Positions 1 through 12,884 of a stretch of 64,000 nt of DNA are shown piece after piece. The notes under the pieces were generated by a model. That model worked only from the letters and a program-made list of their open reading frames with translations. It was not told the DNA's origin and searched no databases. This DNA comes from Epiperipatus broadwayi (taxonomy: Eukaryota; Onychophora; Udeonychophora; Euonychophora; Peripatidae): assembly GCA_028023455.1 (NCBI GenBank), contig JAQFVV010000256.1, positions 168,501-232,500 of the forward strand. Reading direction: 5' to 3'. Numbering within the stretch: the stretch's first letter is position 1; each line of letters starts with the position of its first letter. The position numbers and the translations under genes are program-made.

Positions 1-613
1 CTTAGCTGGTTCCATTCTGGTATCACAGTCATTTCATTTTTAAAATAGGGAGAGAGGGTGATATGTGCATTCTATCACACCTCTCAAAGAAACAATCAAA
101 CTGGAACTGTCTGGCACTGTGCTTAATTTCAATATTTTTCTTTTTTATAATCATCCTCTGGATTCAACGAACAAAATGTCACTAATCCATCATTTTCATT
201 ATGGTCCAAGCTGAGGCTTGGTGCTTCCATTGGTCAAGCTAATTCTTTTTATTCTCTTATCTATATCTTTCCTCTGACTTTTTAATTATATAAGAGCCAC
301 AACGACTAGTTTAGTTTTTGATAATTAATAAACAATCATTTCCATTTACTGAGATTATATATAAATCTTTTTACAAAAATATTTTATCTTTACATCTTGT
401 ACTTTTTTTATAAAAAAAAATATGTTCAAGCACTTTTTTTATTTATTAAAAAAAAAAGAAATACTTTTAAAGTTTTGCATCTGTGAGAATATATATATAT
501 ATTGAACAACTTTTTAATTTTTTTGGCTTTTAGTTTTTAATAAATTTATTTTTATTTGCGAACTTAAAGTTTTTATTTTAAATTAATGTAATGGCATATT
601 TATTACTGTTACA
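1..613 (-). repeat. Direct repeat copy A (probable 3' LTR)
   Basis: Closely matches 3031-3642 over its whole length. It contains a TATA-like stretch (around 286-293) followed by an AATAAA (about 328-333), and A/T homopolymer runs that differ in length between the copies. It is truncated by the window start, so the true length is unknown. Confidence 0.6.
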
Positions 614-2431
614 TATCAGTAAACTTCCTCAAAAAACAAAAACAGTTTAAAAAAAAGAATTTACTTAGTGTTAGTAATTACATTACACAAATTGATTATA
701 TATGAAAATTTCAAAAGGACAAAACTTTTTTTTAAAAGACAAAACAGTAATTACACACAAATATAATGATAAAAATATTGTTGCCTGTTGATTCCTTTCT
801 CCCAGCTAAATTTCTGCCCCCTCCCTTCCAAGTTTCTTATCTTCTACTTTTAACTATTACTTAGGCATGTTAAATGCTTGGATTTTAAATAAGATTTTTT
901 TTAAAAAAATTAAATTATGATTTATATTAATTATTACATTTTAATTATTTTGTTTTATTCCTCGTATTTATGTTTTTAATATGCACAATTTTTCTTACTG
1001 GCAGTACTTTTAAAACAAAATTCAACATATAACTTTATGGTAATCCAAAAATGTACTTATTTCAGAAAAAAAAATGTTACTGGCATGATTCATTTTTAAA
1101 ATTCTCAGGGTACTGGTGGTTTATTAAAGATCGACTCATGTTGGGAGTCCAATTATAATGGTCCATAAGAGAGTGATCAATGGAGTCTTAACGTATCTGC
1201 ACTACAAGGGTGCCGCTAGGCATTTGAACCTAGAAAATTTATAGAGTAGCTAGATATGCGCTGTTAAGATCCCACTTTGTTTTATATTTAACCATTAGCC
1301 CAAGTCACTAGCTCAGTGGAGACGCAGAGATAATAATATATAACTTTAATTTATATCTTAAATATAAAAATAAAAGCCACTGTCAGTAATTAACACACAA
1401 ACAATATTTATTTATGCACATATATAATCATTTTAAATTTGAGGAATAACATTTATTATTTAGATTTTAATATTAACTTTTAATTTAAATTATTATTTTA
1501 AGATTTTAAATCATCTACACATTTGAAAAGAAAATATTCTATCCCTTATTTAATTGTAGGCCAAAAGTTTGCAGTCAAACTTGTATCAATCCATCTGATA
1601 CATTGATGTATTCAATGTAGCATGAAAATATGACAGCACAAATATACACCCTACTGTCAGGAACGTACATCTGAACAGCATGGTTAGAGAAGACATTGAC
1701 TTTTGTCTAATACAGGAATGTTACATCTGTATAGCAAGAAGACCAATAAAAAAAACTCCATAGGAAGGGACTGCATTTTTGTCTTACTATCCCTTCCATA
1801 GGCAAACAGGGAGTGTGTGGCATATAAATCGATCCTGCCCATAGTGAACCTCAATACTACATCTACTAATTACACCAAGATATCCAATCCATTGACCTAA
1901 TTTAACTATGAAACAAATAACCTAAGATTACCCTCCCCTAATTAATTAATATAACTTTACAAATCTATATAACTATTCATGCCTGACTTAAATTTAACAT
2001 TTATATAAATTCACACAGATGGATTTATAAAAGTTTGAGTTTTAATGTTAAGCATAGATCGACTACATAGATTACACGCTCAAAAACATTTCAAAATAAA
2101 CATAAATGATCAAAATATAAAGTCATTGATGTAATTGCAGAGGGAATTTACAAGAAACCCAATGGCATTCATCACAAGATGCCGCATTGACACCAATAAC
2201 TAAAAAGACATCCGAATAAATACATTTTAGATATTCAATGTAAGATAACATTATTTACTGAATGTCTATATATTCTAATCAAATATGAAAACAAAAACAT
2301 AATTAAACATGAAAAAATTTATGTAAGCATCTATGCCCAACTTAAATTTAATGCATTTAATAATTTCTACCATAAATATTAATAAAAATAAATATAGCTT
2401 TACTTCTCACTTTATGTAAAATATATATTTG
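614..2431. other. Interior of the LTR-like element; no gene seen
   Basis: AT-rich, no ORF of 60 codons. Around 1190-1290 the minus strand has a decayed tRNA-like stretch with a B-box-like GGTTCAAATGCC, but a convincing A box and cloverleaf are absent. The rest holds nothing I recognise. Confidence 0.4.
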
Positions 2432-2753
2432 TTAATTAGAGAAGATATAAATTAGTATTAAAGTTTATCGGCTTAACGTTTTCGAGGATCCATGCCTCAT
2501 ATTCATAGCCTTCATAAAATGTACAATAAAATATATGCAAATACAAATATTCAAATAAGCTAGTATTATGTAGCCCATTTCTTCAAGATCTTGAAGCAAG
2601 TGTCTTTTCTATTACGTAATACTAGCTTATTTGAATATTTGTATTTGCATATATTTTATTATACATTTTATGAAGGCTATGAATATGAGGCATGAATCCT
2701 CGAAAACATTACGCCGATAAACTTTAATACTAATTTATATCTTCTCTAATTAA
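2432..2753. repeat. Fold-back (MITE-like) element with 137-bp arms
   Basis: The arms 2432-2568 and 2617-2753 are near-perfect reverse complements separated by a 48-bp spacer. The outer ends read TTAATTAGAGAAG and its complement. There is no coding capacity. It sits in the interior of the LTR-like element, so it is probably a later insertion. No clear target duplication is recognised in the AT-rich flanks. Confidence 0.75.
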
Positions 2754-3030
2754 TAAAAATTATAATAAAAAAAATGGAAATGATTTTTGGCAAACTTAAA
2801 TGAAAAAAAATTAAACAATAATTGATTTGGAAAAGTCAGATTATAGTTCACTTTACAAAAAATAGATTTAGTTTGTTTATTAAACTTGTCAAATCTTGAC
2901 GAAAGTTTTTAATTACTTTGAAATTTTAAAATTGTTCAGTTCAATAGCTTACAGTAGAAGAGTCACGGTTCTTGGTGCCAATTCCCATGATGTCTCCATT
3001 GGAAGACTAGTTTGATATTCTGGAGGTGGC

Positions 3031-3642
3031 CTTAGCTGGTTCCATTCTGATATCACAGTCATTTCAATTTTTAAAATAGAGAGAGAGGGTGATATGTGCA
3101 TCCTATCACACCTCTCAAAAAACAATCAAGCTGGAACAGTCTGGCACTGTGCTTAATTTTAATATTTTTTCTTTTTATAATCATCTTCTGGATTCAACGA
3201 ACAAAACGTCACTAATCCAGCATTTTCATTATGGTCCGAGCTGAGGCTTAGTGCTTCCATTGGTCAAGCTAATTCTTTTTATTCTCTTATCTATATCTTT
3301 CCTCTGACTTTTTAATTATATAAGAGCCCAAGGGCTAGTTTGCTTTTCGATAATTAATAAACAATCATTTCCATTTACTGTGATTATATATCAATCTTTT
3401 TACAAAAATATTTTATCTTTACATCTTGTACTTTTTTTATAAAAAAATACATTCAAGCACTTTTTTTATTTATTAAAAAAAAAAAAAGAAATACTTTTAA
3501 AGTTTTACATCTGTGCAAATATATATATATTGAACAATTCTTTAATTTTTTTAGCTTTTAGTTTTTAGTAAATTTATTTTTATTTGCGAACTTAAAGTTT
3601 TTATTTTAAATTAATGTAATGGCATATTTATATACCGTTACA
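3031..3642 (-). repeat. Direct repeat copy B (probable 5' LTR)
   Basis: Second copy of the 1-613 repeat, differing by scattered substitutions and homopolymer-length changes. If it is an LTR, its inner edge probably lies upstream of 3031 (about 2985), because copy A begins at the window edge and cannot show the full extent. Similarity stops abruptly at the CA of GTTACA in both copies, as expected for an LTR end. Confidence 0.6.
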
Positions 3643-4402
3643 ATATTAAATGTTAAAAAAATTGTTAAAGCAATGAATTAAAAAAAATTATAAATATTAA
3701 TTTAATAGTGCATAATTTTTATTATGAAGAATTTAATATTAAGACAGTAACAATGTCAAATTAAACATATCAAAACAATGGCCTTTCAAAGGGCTAGATA
3801 CATCTGGTCTTCTTATAAAACATGTGAATTCATCTTACATGTAAGAAATATAAAACCAATAAACATTATAAGACCATTGGCTACAGAAATTGCTATGATT
3901 TTTTTTCTCCAGAGATATCCATTGTTTATTTAAGATATACTAGATGGTATTCAAATAAAGAGAATTGTTCATGTAAAGAATATGTTAATTTACCTTTAAT
4001 AATAAATTTTGAAAAAGTTATGATTGTTTATTATTACATTTATTAAAATTATGTTGTTAAAAGTAAGAATTATTCTTCATCCTATATATATATATTGATG
4101 GTGATTTCAAATTATTTAGTCTTTACTTAAATTAAAACCATAGACAAAATTTACCCTATAATTTTAAAACTGCATCAAAAACAAAGCTTATATAACAACA
4201 GAGCTTTTAGAAAAAAGCGGTATCATTCTCTCTTTCATTGTTTTTGAAATCACACAACTTAGTGGAAAATAGTTACTTCCATTTCAATAAAATAACGTAA
4301 TTACATAACAAGCACACACAATCATACTTATATATTTAAATATACATAACCATTCTCAAAATTAATAATGGCATTTTATGTAATAAAAACAAATTCAAAA
4401 TA
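3643..4402. other. AT-rich non-coding stretch
   Basis: No ORF, RNA gene or repeat structure is recognised apart from short A/T runs. Confidence 0.4.
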
Positions 4403-4506
4403 CTTTTTTTTTTTTTTAAGTGTAATAGCATCCGCCGGGACGCGAACCCGGGCAACTGCCTGCAAGTGCAAACTAGTCGTGCTGACCTCTCGACCACCAA
4501 AGCAAG
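4403..4506 (-). mobile_element. tRNA-derived SINE
   Basis: Read on the minus strand: an A-box-like TGGTCGAGAGGTCA (near 4484-4496), about 35 bases further a B-box GGTTCGCGTCCC (near 4437-4449), then a short unique tail and an oligo-A run of about 14 (4404-4417 as T on the plus strand). These are the internal Pol III promoter and A-tail of a tRNA-derived SINE. Its GC-rich core stands out from the AT-rich surroundings. The region from the anticodon arm to the T arm resembles the element at 18507-18597. It does not fold as an intact tRNA. Confidence 0.65.
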
Positions 4507-5315
4507 ACTACATTTATTTTTGTTATTTAATTAAATAGCCACAAATTATTTGTAAAATGGAATAAATTCAGTGTTTATTTTAAGTATGTCTTATAAGCAG
4601 TTTTCATCTACTCATATAAATGACTTTTTTTTTTACTTTTATTGTCAAAATATTTGATAGAACATTGTCATTATCTAGTAGGTAGGATCACATTCGAATG
4701 CTCAAAGAAGAGAGCAAAGTAAAATACCGCAGTTATCTTTATTATTTCCTGTTCATTTTATCTCATTTCTTAGGTTCAATTTGTTCTTTATTTAGTAAGT
4801 TATTTATAATCGGGAAACTGATCGTTGATAAGAATGCAATCAGATATTAGTTAATTAACTTATTTCAATTTTAGTCATAAAGTTATATTTTACAATATTT
4901 TACAGTAGCTGTTTCGAAACAATAATCAGCTTCAGGTCATCGTTTTTGTTAATGATTAGCTAAATGAAATATATATATATCACTTTGATAGAATTTCCGC
5001 AAGTAATTCCAAAATACACCAAAGATGAAATATAAAGAGCTTTAACATAATTTTTTTATAATTTCTTTTTAAAGTGTCTTTTTTATCAATATATAAATTT
5101 GGGCCATGAAGTTTGATTTATTTGGACTTCTAGATTTTATCTGTGCTGAGTGAAATATACATATGGCTAATTAAACACCACATAATAAATAACAATATCT
5201 AATAATAGTAAATTATCTCATGCCAACTATAGAAATTTTTTTATATTCTTTCAAACAGCAATGTTTGATTGCCTGATTTTCAAAGATAGCTTAAGTTAAA
5301 TTAATATTATTAAAT
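4507..5315. other. Non-coding stretch with a possible PLE-tail remnant
   Basis: No ORF. On the minus strand around 4900-4945 there is ACCTGAAGCTGATT followed by TTTCGAAACAG, reminiscent of the CTGA...GAAA core in PLE tails, but no stable stem is obvious. Confidence 0.3.
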
Positions 5316-5612
5316 ATTGAGCATTCCATCATCAGATTATCAATTGGATGGACTATTGAAGAGTTGGGGTGTGGAGTAGATTGAAGCCTGTCCATTAAAG
5401 TATGAAGATTGGCTATCTTAATATATATCTGAGCACTTATGGCATATACGTGTAGAGATGGTAATTTGGACCAAATGATGATTGCTGGTTTAGCATGAAA
5501 TACGTATATAGGTGATTCTTTGTTTTTTCAACATATATGTGTTCAAGTGTATCAGTGTTATCAGATAGAGTGGAAAGTGGTGTGTCGTGTGAAAGTCTGT
5601 GCTCATATATCC
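5316..5612. repeat. Dispersed ~300-bp repeat, copy 1
   Basis: Matches 12885-13190 with moderate divergence, including the landmarks TGAAGCCTGT, TTAAAGTATGAAGATT and GCATGAAATAC. No ORF is conserved. In copy 2 the end reads GAGTTCAAATCCCC, which resembles a tRNA B box, so the family may be a SINE, but a matching A box was not found. Confidence 0.65.
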
Positions 5613-6650
5613 TATATATTTAATAATTTAAGTAGATAATAACTACAATTATATTTTTATAAAAGGAACAATCGAAAATATTAATATATGTCTATTGTAA
5701 CCGAAAAGTTCACCCAGATCTATCAGGCAGAATTAGTGAAATTTACTTAAATGGTGCCTCACTTAAGACCTATTGTAGCAGTACATGAAGATACATTAAA
5801 TTACCCAAAATAAATTGCATGACTATTTAACAAATTACCATTTTCACTAATGACTGTATCTTAAAAACTACACTTTAAAACCTTAATCTGCGATTTTTAT
5901 TACGTGAGACCTTATGGCCAACCATGAACAAGATGGTATGATCTATAAAACTACCAAAGATTACTCTTCCAGGATTAAATGCATGATCCATTTCATCAAT
6001 ACCAACTATCATATGATTGAATATAGGCAATTTAATAAGTCAGTAAAAGTTATAGTCAGCCTGATAACATGATTGGCTGTAGCTCAGATATACTCAGGAT
6101 TTTAGTACAGAAATGCCATGTAGAGTATTTGATTTGCAATAAAAGGTAAACACATAAACTTTAGGTTTTTTCATCATTAATTTAAATTTCTAATTAAATC
6201 AATAGCAATGAGACTTTTATTGTAATATGTAAATCATAAATTATAATATTAGAAAATAGGTTCAATCATCATTCTGTCTAGCAAGCTTATTTATTAATTT
6301 GGGTCCTAATATCATTAACACCAATAGAAGTAACAAATTCTGGATTATATTCCAGAATTAACAAAGCAAAATGGAGGTGATTTAGGAGGTAAATGGGAAT
6401 TTATTATACCCTGTACATCACAAATTACCGAAGAACAAAAGCATTAAGATATTCTCTTATAATTTCAGTAAACTTTGTATGCATCATCAGGGCTAACATG
6501 TGCTCTAATATATTCTCTATTTAATATGTTGGATTTTCTGTTTTTATGTATGACAAATAGACATGGCACAGTTAGGTTAAATTATATAACTAACATTTAT
6601 TTATGACTCACTCAATACTAAATAAATAATTGGTTAATACAATATTCACA
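5613..6650. other. Non-coding stretch
   Basis: No gene recognised. On the minus strand at 6461-6492 there is CCTGATGATG followed about 20 bases on by CTGAAATT, possibly a decayed PLE/hammerhead-like tail. Confidence 0.3.
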
Positions 6651-6855
6651 AAATTAGATAAACAAGTAAATAAAATAAAAGACCATCACATATGTTTGTT
6701 TCTATACATGGATAATATACATAAATTAGATAGGTACTTAAATAAAATAAAAGACCATCACATATACTTGTTTCTATACATGTATAATATACATGAATTG
6801 GATAAGTAAATAAATAAAAGACCATCACATATACTTATTTCTATACATGGACAAA
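6651..6855. repeat. 72-bp tandem repeat, three copies
   Basis: Copies begin at 6651, 6723 and 6795. Each carries the conserved core AAAAGACCATCACATAT followed by TTTCTATACATG. The 72-bp period is a multiple of three, which opens a spurious low-complexity reading frame on the minus strand. Confidence 0.85.
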
Positions 6856-8166
6856 GTATATTAATTCCAAAATATACACAATAAAAGATTTTCTCAAAAT
6901 AGATTTGATTTCACATCTTATAGATAAGAGGATCCATTCAAACACCTAGTCAATAACACCTCCAATATGTCAAAACCAGAACCAAAGCACCTATACCCCA
7001 GATTTATAATATTAATAAATAATAACATTTGGCAATGATATTCCTATGAAAGTTTGTTATAATGAGATAATGAATCAAAGAGGGAATTTGAACCTCAACA
7101 CAGTTGGGAATATCATATAACTGACCTATAATAAATTGTGAAAATAATTCATTCAAATGCTCCCTTTGTAGCTGGTAACTGAACACCTGAGATCAACTTA
7201 AAGATGAGGGAAATAATGTAAGCACCATAATGTATGGAGACTTTGCTCAAACATACATTTATACAACAAAGAGCAATGATATCCCTATGGATGTATTTAT
7301 CCACACAAAGAAATAACAAAGCATTAAGGGCTCTATGGGTTTTTAACCACCATCAGAGTGATAGCACAATTACAGACTGCTCCACAGATTAATCACCAGC
7401 ACAGAAATGAATATAAAGAATATAATAAAATGCCAAATAATTTTTCTGAAGATTAGATCACCAGCACAGAATAATGGCATATGACATTACAAAATAGCAT
7501 TAACATTTACTTCCCAAATGAAAGAGAAATAAAATTACTCTCATCAATAATCTGCCAAATTAGGTTGCACATGCACTGAGATAATAGCCAAGTCTACCTA
7601 AAGCATAGGTGAAATATTAATACATAATAAATATGAGTATAGGCACAGAACCTTGGAGAGACATACAGGATTAAGCTATATGTTGATGCACATTATAGAT
7701 TCATTAAATAATCATTAAACTTCTATGCAAGTGCTGTTCCCTAATAATTGATTCTCTTCAATTCCTATATCATATATTCACTCAGGAATTTAAACAGATA
7801 AATAATGATTTTAGGCACAATAGACTATATATATTGTGAACTTCACATATGTAAAACATTATATGAAAACAAAAATCAAAATAAAATACAGACTTGTTTA
7901 AATAACTACACTAAATTAAAATACATAATATCTTAAATATAGTGATTAATCACCAATAAAATCAATAACACATTTTTTAACATTTAATGTACATTACATA
8001 TAAATTAAATAGTTTTCAATTACAACATATAGAATCTTATGAGTTTGATTGTATTCTCTTCATTTCCACTCATAATGAATATTCCATAATTAATTGATTT
8101 ATGCATATGCTCTCTAAATATTCGAGATATTTTAATCAGAGTATTCCTCAAAAATTAATAAACTTT
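6856..8166. other. Non-coding stretch with faint repeat remnants
   Basis: No ORF above 60 codons that looks real. The words GCAATGATAT...CCTATG (7031, 7273) and ATCACCAGCACAGAA (about 7391, 7459) occur twice each, which suggests ancient repeat debris. Confidence 0.3.
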
Positions 8167-8300
8167 ATTACGTAAGTAATATCCCATCTTTTCTTCCATA
8201 GTGTAAGCTTGTGGTTAAACACCTGTAGAGGTCCCTACTATCGCATTTTACATGCATATTATCGAGGTTATAGCCTCAGTAAATATTACTTATGTAATCA
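8167..8300. repeat. Small inverted-repeat element (MITE-like)
   Basis: About 16-bp terminal inverted repeats (TTACGTAAGTAATAT on the left, its near complement on the right) enclose about 100 bp that is less AT-rich than the flanks. Non-coding. No family name can be given. Confidence 0.4.
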
Positions 8301-8608
8301 ATAATCAATGTGCGTTTAATAAATTTATAATTAAACTTTATTACTTATATTTTAGGTGTTACTCCAAAGTTAAAATATTTCATTACTTTTAATTTATTTA
8401 GTTAGTGTAGAAGACTAAGAATGATTATTGTAGCAAATGATTATGACAGTTATAAAATAATTTTCTGGTTAGCCGTTATTTTCTTTCAGCAACTATATTA
8501 TAATTTTAATAATAAAATAACTCACATAACAGGAATGTTATTTCTAATATCAGTTCAAAGTGGGTTATAGCTAATTCCTTATTGTTCAGACACTGGCACA
8601 CAAAAAAT

Positions 8609-8775
8609 GTTAATATAGCATATCATTCTGCCCATATATATCACAGCTATATGTGTTAAAGTCATGAAAGTAATATATTCTATCCAAGGTTAACATAGCT
8701 ATTTACTCCACATATATATTGTATAACTAAATGTGTTAGAGACATGAAGTAAAATATTCTATTCAAGATTAATAT
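8609..8775. repeat. Diverged ~81-bp tandem dimer
   Basis: Two units, about 8609-8690 and 8691-8772, share the order TTAA(T/C)ATAG, CATATATAT, ATGTGTTA, CATGAA and ATATTCTAT. A third unit begins and stops after about 10 bases. Confidence 0.5.
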
Positions 8776-9689
8776 AGTCTGTAAACAATAAAGAATATAT
8801 CTAGGTAAACTGCTCTTTAAAATTTTTATCCCCCTTGTTGCAGTTGGTAATTCCCATACATTTCAATAATAGACATTTTGAAAGACAGTCAGCAGTTTAT
8901 ATTCTCAGCTGGCAGACTCAAACAGATTTCTTTAAATTTAGCTACACATATTGTTATTAGCACATAATAACATTGCACTTTGAATTATATAAGAAAAGTT
9001 TTTATTTAACTTCTTTATTTGTTCTTAATTTTTTTTTCCTTTTTTTAAAAGAGTGGCACTTGTATTCATTACATGGTTAACAGTAAAAAAAAAAAAGATT
9101 TCTGCTCTTTACATACTTGCTGTTTCTATCCCAGTTAAAAAAAAATATCTGAATGTTCTCTTTTTCTTTTTAAGCAATTAAATTTCTCCTCGTTTACATA
9201 TTTCTGTTAAAATAAAAAACACAAGAGAAAAAAATGTGTTTATTATATTTTATCAACTAATTCAAGTTAAATAAACTAAATCACTTTAACCAAACTAAAA
9301 TTATTCTTTAGGATTAGTTAAAGAGAAAAACAAATAATGAGTATTATTATTATTTATCTTACTAAATTTGATGTAATATGCTGTTGGTTTTGCAGGTTAA
9401 ACACAGCTTGTCTAAATCAGTGATTGGAAAAGAGCAAAACTAATGAAAAAATATATATACAATAGGCAAAACAAAATAAAATTACATAATCTCATCATTG
9501 AGTTAATTTGAATACAAGTATCAAGTATATACAAATTGCAAACTATGATAATCAAGTTATCTAGAAGAAGATAGAGAAATTTTAAATCAGTTCCACCAAG
9601 CTGTATATTTGTACCCAAATATAAGATTACAATATATTTATATTGCTATTTTATAGATTAATATTTTATTTTTAGAGTTTTATTATATG
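8776..9689. other. AT-rich non-coding stretch
   Basis: Nothing recognised beyond short homopolymers. Confidence 0.35.
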
Positions 9690-10060
9690 ACAGTATTAAA
9701 AATATAAATATAAAGATAGTTAGATTGTAAATAGAAATGTAGATAGAAATATAAATAGACAGCTGGATGGAAAAGAAAAATAGTTAAGTAGGGAGATAAG
9801 TAGGTGAGAGAATGGACTAATAAGTGGGTGATGAGTGGATAAGTAGATAAATAGATAGGTAGATAAGTAGATAGACAGGAAAATATATAGATAAATAGAC
9901 AAATAAATATACTAATTGACATGTAGATTTATAGAAAAATAGATAAGTAGATGAATAGACACATATATGACAAAGGACTGTTAAATAGATAAACAGACTA
10001 ACAAGCAGATAGATTGATTTATCAATTAATAGATATATAGCTAAAGATAGGTTGATTTAT
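9690..10060. repeat. Degenerate GATA-type microsatellite
   Basis: About 370 bp of imperfect TAGATAAATAGA/AGATAGGT words. It looks like an old GATA array worn down by substitutions, in contrast to the pure array at 55.7-56.3 kb. It produces low-complexity open frames on the minus strand that are not genes. Confidence 0.7.
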
Positions 10061-12182
10061 GGATTATTAGTGGAAGTGCTTGTTTCAAATGGAGTAGGGT
10101 TATTTGCCAATTAATAAATGATCACTAACTGTTAAGTTAGAAAACATCTGATCATTTCAATAATCTTCTGGAAAAATATTTTTATTTTATAGTTTGTATA
10201 ATATTTCATGTTCTCCCATGCTCACTATAATTATTACTATCAATAAATACATAAGACATATAACTTCTTTGAAAAAGCATGTGATTTTCTGAGTCAAATT
10301 ACTCACATTATATATTGGTTATTAGAAAGCTATAAGGTACATTGCCACTTTCTACAGCAGCAGAAGTAATTGTATTTTATAACTTTTAAATTTGATGTAT
10401 ATAAAAATTGATCTAGTGTTAATATATGTAACTTATCATCAATAGTGATTATGCTACTTTTTGGTGGATGTCTGGTTTTAGATATCTATTACATGTGATA
10501 CTATGTGGAGATTAAATCTAATGTATTGCAGTACTTTATCAATAAGTATCTTTGATAAATTGAATCTTGCAGGTATTAACTTGACCCATGCAGATATGAC
10601 TGAGCAGAAACAATTTATTGCTTTTCCGATTTTCAACCATATTTTTTGCTTTTAAGCGATCTTATTTTGTGTACATTCAATTATCAAAAAAAAATGCATA
10701 CTAATAATTTTTAATATTGTAAAAGTCAAGGATATAAATTTTCTATTAACGATAATAATGTTTAATGTTGAAACTAGCTTATTATGCATGCAATGATTAA
10801 TTGGGTAACTTAAACTTCAGTGAATTTTGCAACTTGAGAAGTGTTTTTGCAGATGATAATGTTTAAAAATATTTCAAAAGGAAATTCTTTTAAACACTTT
10901 TAATATTCTGAGAATGGTTTCAAAATGGATGCCTAGTTTTTAAATATATATATTAGCCTATTTGCTTTTTATTTTCAGAAATTACTCATTTCTTGAATTT
11001 GGATTGTTTTAGATGTTAATCTCTTACAATTGTACTTTACTAAGGAAAGAATTATACATTTTTTAAAACTACGAAAAACGATTAGTTTGCATTATACACT
11101 TTAACAAGCTCTTTGTATCATTACGATGTTAAACTTCTTTTATATGCAGTAATGTGATGTGCGTTTAATGAACATATATATATAATCGATAAACCAACGT
11201 CTATGGCAACAAATTAATTTTATTAAAATTCTGATTTTCTTTTAAATTAAAAGACATTTTGTCATTTCAATAAAGATATATATATGGAATTTTTTTTTGT
11301 TAATGTCGCGTTATGATTTTTTTTTATATAGAAATTGTTTTATTAACCATGTCAAAAACATTTAGAACTGATCAAATTAATTTTGACAAAACTAAATGCA
11401 TGCAATTTCCGTATAACTTTAACATTGACTGCTTGCTTATTCTGTCACGTCAGAACACGTGGTTGCTTGTTGGCATACTATATATCACCGTTACATATTT
11501 ATAGAGTAATACAAAAAAAATGAAAGTTCAAACGCTAAAATTTAACAAAAATTGAATATGATAAAGATAAGTAAATAATTTATAACTTTTTAAAAGAATT
11601 AAGATAGTTTTTATGTGCCGTGTAATTAGATCTTGCGCAATAGATTCCTGAATTCATGTTTCATTTGCTCTATTTTAAATTAGAATTAAACGAAAAATTA
11701 GAAATGTTTCAATTTAATTTATAAATTGTATATATGTGTGTTTCTTTGGATATCATTCCTTCATCAGCCATTCCCCTACGTTTCACACTGAGACACGTAG
11801 TTTTTCTTTTTTCCCTAGATTTTCACTGTCATATTTTTTTCATGAAAGGATTATTCTAATTTTTTTTTGTTAATTATATTTGATTGATATCAAAATGCGT
11901 TCATTACTAAAATTAAATGTTGTTTTAGGTGTGTGTTATATATGTTAAACATATATATTATATAGGATTCACTATTATCCAAGGTTTCAAGTATCCATGG
12001 AAATCTTAAACAAAATGGCAGAAATAAGTGAGACTATATAATCAAAATCACACTTTTCTGCATTTTTTTCTTTGCATTTTTCAAATTTATATTGACTTTC
12101 CAAAAAATCCTTCAACCAACTTTTCTCAGATAGGATTTTCTAGTAATTCTTATATAATCAGTTAAATATATAAACCATAAAT
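10061..12182. other. Non-coding stretch; one hammerhead-like motif
   Basis: No coding signal. On the minus strand at 11735-11770 the sequence reads GGCTGATGAAGGAATGATAT followed by CCAAAGAAACA. That is a CTGATGA box, a possible GGA/TCC stem and a GAAA box, as in the catalytic core of PLE-associated hammerheads. No PLE coding sequence is adjacent. Confidence 0.35.
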
Positions 12183-12884
12183 CAATGATTGGCAACTGGT
12201 GGTCCACAAACCTCTGGTGGTCCATGATGTAATTTTACTGGTCCGCAAAGAAATTCAGATATTATTTAAATTTTCTAAGCTCATTTAATAAAAAATTTAA
12301 ATAAAAAATAAATTTTGTTTAAACTGTATTATTATATGTAAAATAGAACAAGAACATTATATTGCCAATTGATTTGTTACAAAATACTACCGTGACTTGC
12401 AAGACATCTACTCAAAGGCGTTTAATTAACCCTACTTGGCCAGTGGCATAGAAAAAGTAACAAACTAAGAATATCGAAATCTGTACAACTAACCAGGCTT
12501 CAAATTTGACTATGGTGCACCCTTGATAGTTGGGTGAATTAATACTCAAAAATTTTATTAAGAATTTTGAAGGAAAATACATCTATAAAAATTTTTAAAG
12601 AATAGAATACTATTTGTTATTAATCTTCATTAAATAATTTTGTAGATACGAATTAGAAAATTACACATATAAAATGTAACAAATAAGTATTTATGTAATC
12701 ATTTACTTTTATAAAAAAAATGAACATTATATTAACAAAAAAAAATAAATAAATAAAACATAATTCTTTAACAAATTATAAAACATATAAATACAAATTT
12801 AGTTTTACTTTCATGTAACTCAAACTGAAAACAAATAATTACAAAAAAACTTACACAAAAATTATATTAATATAATATTGGCAT

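Larger units (their letters stand above)
1..3642 (-). mobile_element. Probable non-autonomous LTR retrotransposon, cut by the window edge
   Basis: Two ~0.6-kb direct repeats (1-613 and 3031-3642) flank a 2.4-kb interior with no ORF of note. Both repeats end GTTACA on the plus strand, so on the minus strand they begin TGTAAC, as does the LTR element at 51.4-55.1 kb. Read on the minus strand, a candidate primer-binding site TGGCACCAAGAACCG lies just inside the right-hand repeat near 2960-2980, and a purine-rich GAGGAAG tract lies next to the left-hand repeat (about 624-632). These are the positions expected of PBS and PPT. No gag or pol is visible, so the element would depend on another copy. 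The left LTR starts beyond the window, so its outer end and target duplication cannot be seen. A tandem duplication is the alternative. Confidence 0.5.

Noticed and set aside
6651-6855. CRISPR-like direct repeats
   Set aside because: Whole 72-bp units repeat without distinct spacers, and the window is eukaryotic.
9683-9922. Two overlapping minus-strand frames
   Set aside because: Low-complexity translations of degenerate GATA repeats.
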